Below are positions 1 through 7,408 of a DNA stretch of 15,990 nucleotides, piece by piece (positions within the stretch are counted from its first letter, which is position 1; every line of letters starts with the position of its first letter). Position numbers and translations under genes: made by a program. Source of the stretch: Agrocybe praecox (lineage: Eukaryota; Basidiomycota; Agaricomycetes; Agaricales; Agrocybaceae). The notes under the pieces are model-generated. The model worked only from the letters and a program-made list of their open reading frames with translations. It was not told where the DNA came from and searched no databases. The stretch covers positions 1-15,990 of the forward strand of contig CAXHKQ010000350.1 in assembly GCA_964017145.1 (NCBI GenBank), given 5' to 3'.

Positions 1-180
1 TTTGCGATGACAGGCCACTGGACCATAGGAAGACAACCAGGCCCAGTGGTTGTAGTCTTATATCGCAGAAGACGGATCTCCATTATGTGTGGTGCAAGTG
101 TCCCGCACTATGCAGGAATAGACTATCTCACCTGGGTAGTAGCTACTCCTTATCGGATCTTTCTTCACTAGACTGTATCC
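1..180 (+). pseudogene. Decayed C-terminal RNase H tail of a LOA/I-type LINE
   Basis: The start of the window encodes the motif series FAMTGHW-TIG and then, in another frame near 90-150, CKCPALCRNRL-HLG. In LINEs that carry RNase H after the reverse transcriptase, the conserved order is TGH-x-x-IG, a Cys/His knuckle, C-x-CPAL, then R-x-x-LG, which matches. At least one frameshift separates the two parts. It continues the fragment at 9801-10018 by way of the repeat. After about 180 a short 3' UTR-like stretch runs to about 408 with no clear end. The assignment to the RNase H-bearing group is firm; the exact clade is not. Confidence 0.6.
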
Positions 181-408
181 TTTTGCAAATAAAAATCAGC
201 TCTGCCAAGAACATAGGCTGGTTAGGTTAACAGCGACAGGTTCGTTATTATATAGACAACCTAAGCGTGCTTACTAATCTTTCAGATTGCATAGAACTGT
301 AACATGAGACTGGGACCAAGCGGACTGGATGAAAGTGATTTTCTATCGACAACGACAAGTTTGTAACCCTGTCCAATCCAAGCGTAATCTAATACCAGCA
401 TCAGCTTA

Positions 409-648
409 ATGTGTACCCTAGTTCAGGGCCTCCAATTGCTTTTACCAATTATTGGTTTACTCCACTATGCTCTGGCTCTTTCAGCGAATCCTGAAAATTG
501 CTACAGTGCAGTTCTATCGGAAGGATCAATTAACTATTGTATCAAACAATCAATACATTTTGATGATGATGAATACCTCCCAAACAATACGAAAAATGCC
601 TTAAAAAATCTACTGAAAATCCAATATTTCCGAATTAATTTTATTTAA
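409..648 (+). CDS. Orphan 79-residue frame, possible secreted protein
   Basis: I do not recognise this frame. It starts at a true ATG and encodes 79 residues. The first 25 are strongly hydrophobic (two leucine/isoleucine-rich blocks ending near ALALSA), which resembles a signal peptide with a cleavage site near residues 25-27. The rest is polar, with an acidic DDDE patch near residues 51-54, one NNT glycosylation sequon and two cysteines (residues 31 and 44). Against it: the ATG context is weak (T at -3), no splice sites or promoter are evident, and it lies in AT-rich DNA. It converges with the cathepsin B fragment, and its stop codon abuts that gene's polyadenylation signal on the other strand. 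It could equally be a chance frame or a fragment of an unknown exon. Confidence 0.25.
   Translation: MCTLVQGLQLLLPIIGLLHYALALSANPENCYSAVLSEGSINYCIKQSIHFDDDEYLPNNTKNALKNLLKIQYFRINFI
640..645 (-). promoter_or_regulatory. Polyadenylation signal of the cathepsin B fragment
   Basis: Read on the minus strand this is the canonical AATAAA hexamer, about 125 bases downstream of the cathepsin B stop codon. The intervening 3' UTR is AT-rich. The second copy is at 10658-10663. Confidence 0.6.
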
Positions 649-770
649 AAATGGACCAAAATAAGAACACTACACTTTACAAAAAAATCATGATACTGTT
701 TTGATTTTATATCTTTTTTTCACATCACATTTGATTTCTTAAAAATTGATAAAAAAATAACAAATTTAGT

Positions 771-1472
771 TTAATATCTTGGAATGCCAGCGGAAATCGA
801 GCTTTCGATTCCGCAGTGGTCTTTTCCTCTCAAAATCTTGAAGAATCCATTATTACCCCAGTCGGTGTTCCATGAATTGGCGATCAACCAATATGGTGTT
901 CCATTCTCAACACCCCATCCTAGGATTCTGATAGCATGGCCGCCCAAAGCTTTTCCGTGAACGTGTTGGTAGACTCCATCTTTGTACATAATGAGATCTT
1001 CGTACACAGTAAATGCTCCTTCGACTGGTCCATTGGTCATGATTTCCTTTTGAATGTCAGCGGGGTGATTACTCAATGAATATGATTTGGCTCCAAACTG
1101 CTTATCTTCATTGTAGGTTGGTTTGTATCCGGCACGACATTTGTGAACGCATTTTGGAGTCTTACCACCCTCACCATCGCATGATGGACGAGTTCCATTG
1201 ACGTGATGTTCGCATGGGGCAATTTCGTATGGGCGACAACCCTGGAAGTAGGTAATGTTTGTTTTAAGGACTATGGTTAGTTGTTATTGAATAAAGACAC
1301 TTACTTGTTTAGCTCCATATGGTCCACCACTGACAAGTCCCTTACGGGTCCAGAAAGCCCATGCTGCTCCAGGGAAACCACCATTACAACCAAAGCCGCA
1401 AGTGTGGCAACATGATACCAAATCATCAGCTGAGAATCTGAAGTGTTTGGTGGCGTTGGAATGGATGCAGTA
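771..1472 (-). pseudogene. 5'-truncated cathepsin B (papain-family cysteine protease), last two exons
   Basis: Two exons are visible on the minus strand: 1472-1305 (56 codons) and 1241-771 (156 codons plus TAA), separated by a 63-base intron (1304-1242) with a CAA|GTAAGT donor and a TTCCAG| acceptor; the frame is open across the splice. The first exon begins after a TTTTACAG acceptor and carries [18 protein letters not shown]. The second has the occluding-loop CEHHVNG (the His pair giving cathepsin B its dipeptidyl-carboxypeptidase activity), catalytic His in [11 protein letters not shown] and catalytic Asn in NSWNTDWG, ending IPRY. About 212 of the usual roughly 330 residues are present. The signal peptide, propeptide and catalytic-cysteine exon (CGSCWAF) are missing, and I find no such exon up to the next copy. 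The rest has no stops or frameshifts, so truncation is recent, or the 5' exons lie beyond a very long intron. Confidence 0.88.
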
Positions 1473-1929
1473 CTGTAAAAGAATGAATATGTTGTTAAAT
1501 TTTTGATTTTCTCGGATTTGCAGATCATCAATTCCGCCTAAAGAAATGTTCTATGGTATATGGACCATGCTGAATGCTGGTGGGTGATCATTGATTCGAA
1601 ACTAATTTTAAGGTTAAGGAGAGAATTGAGGAAGGTTCAACGCTTTCTTCTGGTCAGACAGTGCTAATCTAAGCATATATCATTGGTCCAACAACTCGAT
1701 CTCTTTGAACACTCCAAAGAAGATGGAGGAGAGAACCACCTGTAAGACTTGGGTTGGCTAAAATCAGCTATAAACATAATCTCAGTCCACTAACCCTTGG
1801 GAATAACGACCATTGTGTTTCGCATGTGATTGGTCTATTCTAAAATTTATGATTTTTGGTGTGACTGTCATGAACTCAGTCAGCTGAAGAGAAACACTTA
1901 TGGAGAGTACTTCCTATTCCGAATCTTTC
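1473..1929. other. Upstream flank of the cathepsin B fragment, unassigned
   Basis: The first bases (1473 to about 1500) are the 3' end of an intron on the minus strand, with a pyrimidine-rich tract and AG acceptor. Beyond this no cathepsin B coding sequence appears on either strand where the preceding exon would be expected after a short intron. The remainder holds no long open frame and no family I recognise. The breakpoint that removed the 5' part of the gene may lie between about 1480 and 1640. Confidence 0.5.
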
Positions 1930-2010
1930 AGTGTTTGCCATAAAAGAGGCTTGCTGGATACACCCACGATTGCTATCTATGTTCAATCAAGCTCTTTTCC
2001 ACTTTTGGAT
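1930..2010 (+). pseudogene. RNase H scrap of a LOA/I-type LINE
   Basis: One frame reads VFAIKEACW and a neighbouring frame reads TIAIYVQSS. These align with the better-preserved copy in this window, which has VFAIKEAGE (about 3761-3787) followed by SIVICVDSQAAL (about 3806-3841). A frameshift separates the two halves, and the catalytic Asp of VDSQ appears changed to Gln. The fragment is too short to define its ends. DNA from 2011 to about 2190 shows nothing I can assign. Confidence 0.45.
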
Positions 2011-2401
2011 CATGACCAGCGTAGCCGAAAAAAGAAATGACTTTACGATGAATGTGGGAATGTGAGAAGCTCAGTGAGACTTAAGTGACTTTGGTTGGAC
2101 GAAGAACACAAAAAGTTCAGGAAATCAGCAGAAGGAAGTGTACACGGAAGCTAGACTGCGCGCAGTAAAACTACCTAGATCCCAAAAACGTCATTTTGAA
2201 AAAAACCGACAAGAGACACAAGGAAATTGTACCAATACGTCAGCGTGAACACGCCCAGCCGATAACTCTCATTTCTGTGGAACGTCTGCCGAATATGACA
2301 TCACCAGAGGATCATATTCGTCCTGAGGATAATAAGAAAATTCCACCAACTCCATCAACAAAATCGAAGCGGCCGTAGGAAAGTTGAAGACGAATGAGAG
2401 C

Positions 2402-2414
2402 ACTGAATCCGACG
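2402..2414 (+). repeat. Left target-site duplication flanking RTE-B
   Basis: The 13 bases actgaatccgacg occur here and again at 3305-3317, directly after the 3' tail of RTE-B. The left copy completes RTE-A codons for STESD. Confidence 0.8.
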
Positions 2415-2423
2415 GACGAAGAA

Positions 2424-3277
2424 CGTGGCAAACATCAACACAAGCCACGTAATCTTCAACAAGTCTAACCAGGTCCTCGGCTATGCAGATCTCATTGGTA
2501 GATCTTATTGGTAGATCTAAGGAAGATGTGGAACATTCCTTTCTGTCGATTCAACGAGCTGTGAACTTCATTGGCCTTCAGGTGAACCAAGAAAAGACGA
2601 AGTACCTACTGACAACAAGGTCTAAGAGTCGCTTTTCGGATCTGGGCCCAAATGTCAACATGGACCACTACAATTTTGAAACGGTTAGAAAGTTCGTATA
2701 CCTGGGCTCTGAGATAACATATGATAATGACGTCACCAGCGAAATCAAGAGAAGGATCGTAATGGCAAACAGGTGTCTCTATGGGCTGAGTAAATTCATG
2801 CGGTCCAAAACTACATAAAGAGCTACTAAGTTGAAGTTATGCAATGAGCTCATATTGCCAGTGCTACTTTATGGTAGTGAATCATGGACTATCAAAGCAG
2901 AAGATGAGCAGCTCCTTAATGTGTTTGAAAGGAAAGTCCTTCGAATGATATATGGCCACGTTAACATCGACGGAGAAGTGAGAAGACGCCACAAAGAAGA
3001 GTTATACACCATGAGTCGCCAACAACCAGTCGACAAGAACATCAGAACAAAACGACTGAGGTGGGCCGGGCACGTAAACAGTATGGACGAATGTTTGCCG
3101 GCCAGAAAGGTACTATTCACCAACCCACCAGGTACCAGATCAATAGGAGGTCAACGTAAAAGGTGGAGAGACATAGTAGAACGAGACACCAAGAAACTAG
3201 GTATTAGAGATTGGCAGTCAACATCTAAAGACCGATCATCCTGGGCATCAATAATAAGTCAAGCGGATTCGAGATAA
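2424..3277 (+). pseudogene. RTE-B reverse transcriptase C-terminal remnant
   Basis: The fragment begins in the palm domain (VIFNKSNQVLGYAD), then continues in frame with IGRSKEDVEHSF, LQVNQEKTKYLL, FVYLGSEITYDNDV and EIKRRIVMANRCLYGLSKF. After a single-base shift near 2815-2820 it resumes with LILPVLLYGSESWT, FERKVLRMIYG and RLRWAGHVNSM, and ends GGQRKRWRDIVERD-x-KKLGIRDW...QADSR. This order is characteristic of RTE-type LINE proteins. The YADD active-site motif is broken: only GYAD remains, followed by a short duplication. It cannot encode an active reverse transcriptase. It is clearly diverged from RTE-C, so it belongs to a different family or subfamily. Confidence 0.85.
2494..2518 (+). repeat. 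12-base slippage duplication at the YADD site
   Basis: The 12-mer attggtagatct occurs at 2494-2505 and 2507-2518, directly after the codons for GYAD. The normal family sequence reads GYADDID followed by IGRS, so the lesion combines loss of part of the active site with duplication of the following IGRS codons and a frame change. The second copy is at 12512-12536. Confidence 0.8.
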
Positions 3278-3287
3278 GGATCGTCGC

Positions 3288-3304
3288 TATATATGTATGT
3301 ATGT
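3288..3304 (+). repeat. TATG-type microsatellite tail of RTE-B
   Basis: The tail reads tatatatgtatgtatgt and ends exactly where the right target-site duplication begins. RTE elements characteristically end in short tandem repeats and not in poly(A). A closely matching tail ends RTE-D on the minus strand at 8839-8853. Confidence 0.7.
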
Positions 3305-3317
3305 ACTGAATCCGACG
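3305..3317 (+). repeat. Right target-site duplication flanking RTE-B
   Basis: This is the second copy of actgaatccgacg. After it, RTE-A resumes in frame with codons for EIPPELKSG. Confidence 0.8.
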
Positions 3318-3558
3318 AAATTCCACCGGAACTCAAAAGCGGGTAATTGCTTCGGGAGCCACCTCCACCAGTCTTATCAAAAGATAAAAGTCAAGGCTAG
3401 AATCGCTAAAAGGATGGAGGTCCAGTATGATGACATCTATATAAAAAAAGGAGTGCAAAACTACTGTGGCATCAGTATATTAAATTCTATTTACAATATT
3501 CTATGTTTCATTCAATTCGAGCGACTAGGGTTTTAGGGTTGACTTCGATTTCATTGTC

Positions 3559-4396
3559 CCCCTCATCAACTTCACTAGCAACTACAATGTGAGGATGTCA
3601 TCGAGAGAAGAATGGAGGGATGAAACCCTTCTGAACTTGTTTGACAAGATCATCTTCACGGACGGTTCCATAACGGTTCAATTTCAGAAACCCACAAATA
3701 AACAGGTCATTTAAACTGCCTGAGAAGTGCTCTGTCTTTCATTGTGAAGTTTTTGCTATAAAAGAGGCTGGCGAGACCATTAAGGCATTAGGAGTCGTAA
3801 ATTCCTCGATTGTCATCTGTGTGGATAGCCAAGCTGCTCTTTTGGCAGTAAGTTCTAGCACGATCAAATCCGTTATAGTCAAAGACTGTATCAATCTACT
3901 AAACTCTATAGGCTCCGATTATAGTATTACCCTGATCTGGGTACCAGGACACAGCGACATTGAGGGCAATGAAATCGCTGACCTACTAGCTAGACAGGGC
4001 TCTAGTCTACATCCATCCTGGTTAACTAAGCTTCCTATCCCTCTTTGTGTCTTTCATCTAAAAGCGAAGAAAGAGTTGAGAGAAATGTGTAATCATAGGT
4101 GGAGAAAGCTTGACACTTTTGTCGTTATTAGAGCACTTTGGTCAAGCTGGGACTCCAAGGCGTCTGGAAAGTTAGCAAATCTTAGTAGAGCCTCTACAAA
4201 AAGGATAGTATTTTCATTTACTGGACACTGGCCGATTGGTATACACAACGTAAGGTTAGGCATTCAGACTGAGGAGTCTTGTCCTAAAAGCGAGATTCCT
4301 GCAGCTGAGGTTAATCCCTTTCACTTCTGGTGTGCCTGTCCGGCTATGTCTAGTCTTCGCTACAAGTATCTTGGGAAGTATCTTGGCTATGTCTAG
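3559..4396 (+). pseudogene. RNase H domain of a LOA/I-type LINE (best-preserved copy)
   Basis: RNase H removes the RNA strand of RNA/DNA hybrids during retrotransposition. In order the region shows REEWRDETLL (near 3609-3640), first catalytic Asp in IIFTDGS (3658-3669), a frameshift, then from about 3698 one open frame: SFKLPEKCSVFHCEVFAIKEA (catalytic Glu), VICVDSQAALLAV (second Asp), LIWVPGHSDIEGNEIADLLAR (catalytic His and last Asp), TGHWPIGIHNVRLG, a degenerate Cys/His knuckle (CPKS in place of CPxC), and CACPAMSSLRYKYLG. The tail after 4376 comes from a small duplication. No ATG starts the open part: 3821 is a GTG codon and the frame is open from 3674. The reverse transcriptase expected upstream is absent, replaced by RTE-A. 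This clade placement rests on motif order alone. Confidence 0.8.
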
Positions 4397-4418
4397 TCTT
4401 CGCTACAAGTATCTTGGG
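4342..4418 (+). repeat. 34-base tandem direct repeat at the RNase H / RTE-C junction
   Basis: Positions 4342-4375 and 4385-4418 are identical over 34 bases (both begin ggctatgtctagtcttcg and end tatcttggg), a period of 43. The sequence belongs to the RNase H frame (codons for MSSLRYKYLG). The second copy abuts the 3' end of RTE-C on the opposite strand. Perfect identity implies a recent event. It extends both the RNase H frame and, antisense, the RTE-C frame with non-native codons. Confidence 0.9.
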
Positions 4419-6689
4419 TGCACCTTGTTTCCTCGATCCTCCAATGATGTTTTCGGAGGCGAATGCAATTTTTTTCGGTGGCGCTTCGTCGTGCATTCGG
4501 TGAACATGGCCTAGCCATCGAAGCTGTTGTTTCATGATGCGCTTTACGATATCAGAATCCTTGTACAACCGATACAGCTCATTGTTATATCGGATTCTCC
4601 AAAAACCATTCTCACAAACAGGACCAAAAATCATTCGAAGAATTCTTCTCTCAAAAACACCTAGCATGTTCTTAGCTGCTGCTGATAACGTCCACGTCTC
4701 CGATCCATATATCAGCACAGGTATTATGAGAGTCTTGTAGATCTTTATTTTGGTGTTACGTCGCACGAACTTAGATCTCAAGATTCGGCTCAGCCCAAAA
4801 AGCGTGCGGTTAGCTGCCATAATTCTTCTGTTGATTTCTATAGTAACGTCATTCTCGATGTTAACTGCACTTCCCAAATATGTGAAGTCTGTCACAGCTT
4901 CGAACTCCTCATCTACGATCTTGAGGTTTCTGCATGTTTTAGTGCGAGCACTGGATTTCATATATTTGGTTTTCTCGACGTTTACTACGAGGCCCATAGT
5001 TTTCGCCGCTGTCGTAATTCCCTGGTAGGTGTTCTTCAGGGCCACCTCTGATCTCGCAACAATGTCAATGTCATCGGCGTAACCAAGGAGTTGTACGGAG
5101 TTTCTGACTACGTGGCCCAGTGACTCAATATTTGCTCTACGTACAACGATCTCGAGGCAGATGTTGAATAAATCACATGAGAGTGCATCTCCTTGTCGGA
5201 ACCCTCTGGTTGTTGTGAACGGGTCGGATGCTTTTTTAGCTATACGAACAGCGCTTCTCGTGTCTGCTAGGGTCATCTGACATAATAGGATGAGTCTCGT
5301 AGGGATGCCCAATTCACGCATTGCAGAATATAGCTCATCTCTAACAATACTGTCATATGCTTGTTTGAAATCGATGAACAGGTGGTGTGTGTCGATTCGG
5401 AATTCATGTGTTTTCTCGAGTATCTGGCGTAGAGTAAATATCTGGTCTGTGGTGGATTTTCCAGGCCTGAATCCGCATTGGTACTCTCCGATGATATCGT
5501 TGAGGTATGGTTTTAGACGCTCGCCCAGGATGAAAGACAGGATCTTATAAGTTGTGTTCAGGACGCTGATTCCTCTGTAGTTTTTGCAGTCCTTTTTGTC
5601 TCCTTTTTTGTATATTGGTGTTATCATACTGAGACTCCACTCACTAGGCATCGAAAAAGTTGTCCATATCTTGTGAAAAAGCTGATGAAGGTGTTCAACA
5701 AATGTCTCTCCCGAATTTTTGATGAGCTCAGCGTGGATGCCATCGGATCCAGGGCTCTTGTTTCTTTTCAGCTTTTTGATGGCAGCTTTTATCTCTACCA
5801 TGGAAGGTGGTGATGCTTCTTCCATATGATCAAGAAGAGGAAGGGACATTTCAGAGGCCTCATGCGGTAGGACAGATGATTCGTCGTTTGCCAAAAGATC
5901 TGCAAAGTACTCTCGCCATCGCTTGAGAACGTCTTCGTCATTCACAAGCAGGTTCCCGTTCGCATCATTGCAGAAGGTTGTGGTTGGTGCGTAGCCTTCT
6001 TTTTGCCGTTTGACGTGCTGGTAGAATTTCCTGGTATCACCCCTTCCACTCAGTAATTCTACTTTTCTCATCTGCGTATCCTCGAAATTACGCTTTCTGA
6101 CACGACATATATGAACAGCTCTTCTCCTCATGTCCTTGTATGTCTCGTGAATGGCGTCAGCTCCTCTTGTCTTCCTCGCGCTTAACCATTTTTGCCTAGC
6201 TTCGTTCTTTTCTTGGATAGCCCTTTTGCATTCATCGTCGAACCATTCCTTTCTAGGTCTGCGGTGTATTGGACCTAAGACTTCAGCTGCAGACGATGTT
6301 ATGGCTACAGTACATTGCTTCCAATGTTCCTCAACTGATTGGTTGGCTTGGACGTTTTCTAGCTTCTGTGTCACCGTTCTGGCATATTCCGTAGATGTTG
6401 TTACCGACTTCAATGCCTCTAGGTTGTACCCCTTGGTCTCTTGTTGCTTCTCGCATTTTGCTGCTGATATTCGAGCCCTCAACTTGGCTATCACAAGGTA
6501 GTGATCAGACTCAATGTTGGCACCTCTATAGGATCGAACATCTAGAACGTTGGAAGCATGCCGAGAGTCTATAAGCACATGGTCGATTTGGTTGGTCGTT
6601 TTGTCCATTCGGTGTTGTCCATGTTCCCTTGTGGATGTTCTTGTGAGGAAAACATGTGCTGCTGACGATAAGTTCTCTACTCGCCGCAA
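4350..6689 (-). CDS. RTE-C reverse transcriptase part, frameshifted from its endonuclease
   Basis: The frame copies element RNA into DNA at the target site. It first carries the endonuclease end (NQIDHVLIDSRHA, SDHYLV near 6500), then a linker, then the reverse transcriptase: LKRNKSPGSDGIHAELI, PIYKKGDKKDCKNYRGISVLN, QCGFRPGKSTTDQI, HLFIDFKQAYDS (motif A Asp), GFRQGDALS (motif B), LLGYADDIDIV (motif C, catalytic Asp pair near 5071-5081) and VVNVEKTKYM. After it come YLGSAVNIENDV, IPVLIYGSETWT, RILRMIFG and QLRWLGHVHRMH. All catalytic residues are intact over about 700 codons. The longest open stretch begins at TTG, which is not a credible start; the true start is the ATG at 7230 in another frame. 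Translation after about 4419 is antisense RNase H DNA, so the last 22 residues are not native. Confidence 0.85.
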   Translation of the reverse strand: MRRVENLSSAAHVFLTRTSTREHGQHRMDKTTNQIDHVLIDSRHASNVLDVRSYRGANIESDHYLVIAKLRARISAAKCEKQQETKGYNLEALKSVTTSTEYARTVTQKLENVQANQSVEEHWKQCTVAITSSAAEVLGPIHRRPRKEWFDDECKRAIQEKNEARQKWLSARKTRGADAIHETYKDMRRRAVHICRVRKRNFEDTQMRKVELLSGRGDTRKFYQHVKRQKEGYAPTTTFCNDANGNLLVNDEDVLKRWREYFADLLANDESSVLPHEASEMSLPLLDHMEEASPPSMVEIKAAIKKLKRNKSPGSDGIHAELIKNSGETFVEHLHQLFHKIWTTFSMPSEWSLSMITPIYKKGDKKDCKNYRGISVLNTTYKILSFILGERLKPYLNDIIGEYQCGFRPGKSTTDQIFTLRQILEKTHEFRIDTHHLFIDFKQAYDSIVRDELYSAMRELGIPTRLILLCQMTLADTRSAVRIAKKASDPFTTTRGFRQGDALSCDLFNICLEIVVRRANIESLGHVVRNSVQLLGYADDIDIVARSEVALKNTYQGITTAAKTMGLVVNVEKTKYMKSSARTKTCRNLKIVDEEFEAVTDFTYLGSAVNIENDVTIEINRRIMAANRTLFGLSRILRSKFVRRNTKIKIYKTLIIPVLIYGSETWTLSAAAKNMLGVFERRILRMIFGPVCENGFWRIRYNNELYRLYKDSDIVKRIMKQQLRWLGHVHRMHDEAPPKKIAFASENIIGGSRKQGAPKILVAKTRHSQDTSQDTCSED

Positions 6690-7230
6690 AGTGGATCATT
6701 CTAACTCCATTATCGGTTGTCTTTGTATGGAGACTATGTAAGCCAATAACACCACGATAAACGCTCTCCCTCCCAACCTTTGCGTTGAAATCGCCTAAGA
6801 TGATCTTAGCATCGTGCTTCGGACATTGATCCAGGGCTGCATCAAGCTGGTCATAGAAGGTGTCCTTACGGATTTCATCGGCATCATCTGTGGGTGCATA
6901 GGCACATATTATGCACGTGTTGTAGAACTTCCCTTTCATGCGTAGTACGCATATCCGTTCATTCACAGGAATCCATGCCATGACGCTGTTTCTTAGGTTT
7001 CCCCGAACAACGAATCCGACACCATACATACCCCTTTCCTCTGCACAGCTGTAGTATATGTCGGCCTTCCTTTTCTTGTCTGTGAGGATATCACAACCTT
7101 TCCATCTAATTTCCTGGAGCGCTGTTATGTCGGCGTTGTACTGAGCTAAGACGTCGAGTAGCTCGTTTTTGCTGCCTGTTCGAAGTAGTGTTCGGACGTT
7201 CCATGTACATATTTTGATATCGTTTGCCAT
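6526..7230 (-). CDS. RTE-C apurinic-like endonuclease domain
   Basis: The endonuclease nicks the target strand and exposes the 3' OH that primes reverse transcription. The frame begins at an ATG with A at -3 and G at +4 (MANDIKI). Visible motifs are CTWNVRTLL (residues 8-16), ALQEIRW with the metal-binding Glu40, CAYAP (109-113), ILGDFNAKVG with catalytic Asp147 and Asn149, and GTWTTPNG (202-209). Native coding stops at about residue 209; the following residues to the stop are out of frame. The remaining family motifs, NQIDHVLID and SDH, occur in the overlapping frame of the reverse transcriptase segment. One surplus base in the four-T run at 6599-6602 (A run on the coding strand) best explains the shift. 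Insect gene sets often label such sequences craniofacial development protein 2-like, but this is a LINE. Confidence 0.85.
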   Translation of the reverse strand: MANDIKICTWNVRTLLRTGSKNELLDVLAQYNADITALQEIRWKGCDILTDKKRKADIYYSCAEERGMYGVGFVVRGNLRNSVMAWIPVNERICVLRMKGKFYNTCIICAYAPTDDADEIRKDTFYDQLDAALDQCPKHDAKIILGDFNAKVGRESVYRGVIGLHSLHTKTTDNGVRMIHFAASRELIVSSTCFPHKNIHKGTWTTPNGQNDQPNRPCAYRLSACFQRSRCSIL

Positions 7231-7343
7231 TTCTTTTCCGGGTCGTGTATCGTAAATCCAGTTAATCCGAGGCTTGTTCCTAATTTTCGGAGTCGATCTT
7301 TAATCCGGAGTTGGGCGACTACCCCTACGTCCTTTGCAGTGCA

Positions 7344-7408
7344 TTTATACCGTCCCAACTGCAGGGTGCATGTGCAGTTTATTTATACAGTCCCCTCCTG
7401 CAGGGTGC
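7344..7408. repeat. Two-unit 38-base-period repeat in the RTE-C leader
   Basis: Positions 7344-7369 and 7382-7408 both read tttatac-N-gtccc, two or three variable bases, then ctgcagggtgc. They lie at the 5' edge of RTE-C. Repeated 5' UTR monomers are known in some LINEs and can carry promoter activity; that role here is inference. Confidence 0.7.

Larger units (their letters stand above)
2415..3304 (+). mobile_element. RTE-B: 5'-truncated RTE-type LINE nested in RTE-A
   Basis: The insertion is about 890 bases long. It starts abruptly inside the reverse transcriptase domain, just upstream of the YADD region, runs through the C-terminal domain to a stop at 3275-3277, and ends in a 27-base 3' UTR whose last part is a TATG-type tail (3288-3304). 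Identical 13-base duplications flank it. A 5' truncation, a short 3' UTR, a short tandem-repeat tail and a variable target-site duplication are the known products of RTE retrotransposition by target-primed reverse transcription. The insert is itself damaged by the YADD lesion and a frameshift near 2815-2820. Confidence 0.82.
2230..3532 (+). mobile_element. RTE-A: old RTE-type LINE fragment, interrupted by RTE-B
   Basis: RTE-A is present in two pieces, about 2230-2414 and 3318-3532. The left piece encodes a linker-like region with REHAQ and PEDHIRPED and ends in KLKTNESTESD. The right piece begins EIPPELKSG, then HLHQ, YIKKG and NYCGISILNSIYNIL-FIQFERLG. Together they match the N-terminal reverse transcriptase motifs of RTE-type LINEs (KLKNNK-x-G-x-DGI-x-AELLKSG, then YKKGD, NYRGISLLN-x-YKIL, ERL), which RTE-C on the minus strand also shows. 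Joining the pieces at the 13-base duplication restores one reading frame, the signature of a later insertion. At least one frameshift lies near 2365. Both outer ends are approximate; the catalytic YADD region is not part of this fragment. Confidence 0.75.

Noticed and set aside
1301..1531. A 76-residue minus-strand open frame over the cathepsin B exon
   Set aside because: It is out of frame with cathepsin B. The exon at 1305-1472 in the correct frame encodes the conserved protease sequence with matching splice sites.
2869..3123. Minus-strand 84-residue frame inside RTE-B
   Set aside because: It is the antisense shadow of a reverse transcriptase C-terminal domain with clear family motifs on the plus strand. 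The copy at 12887-13141 is the same.
6526..6689. Programmed ribosomal frameshifting between the RTE-C frames
   Set aside because: The overlap lies in the middle of the endonuclease domain and not between domains, and the site does not show a canonical slippery heptamer. A plain one-base lesion is simpler.
4534..6741. Several plus-strand frames of 60-116 residues across RTE-C
   Set aside because: All lie antisense to the long endonuclease and reverse transcriptase frames and have no recognisable motifs of their own.
7146..7358. Minus-strand 70-residue frame upstream of the RTE-C endonuclease
   Set aside because: It overlaps the endonuclease start in another frame and shows no domain. The ATG at 7230, with a good context and MANDIKICTWNVRTLL, is the better start.
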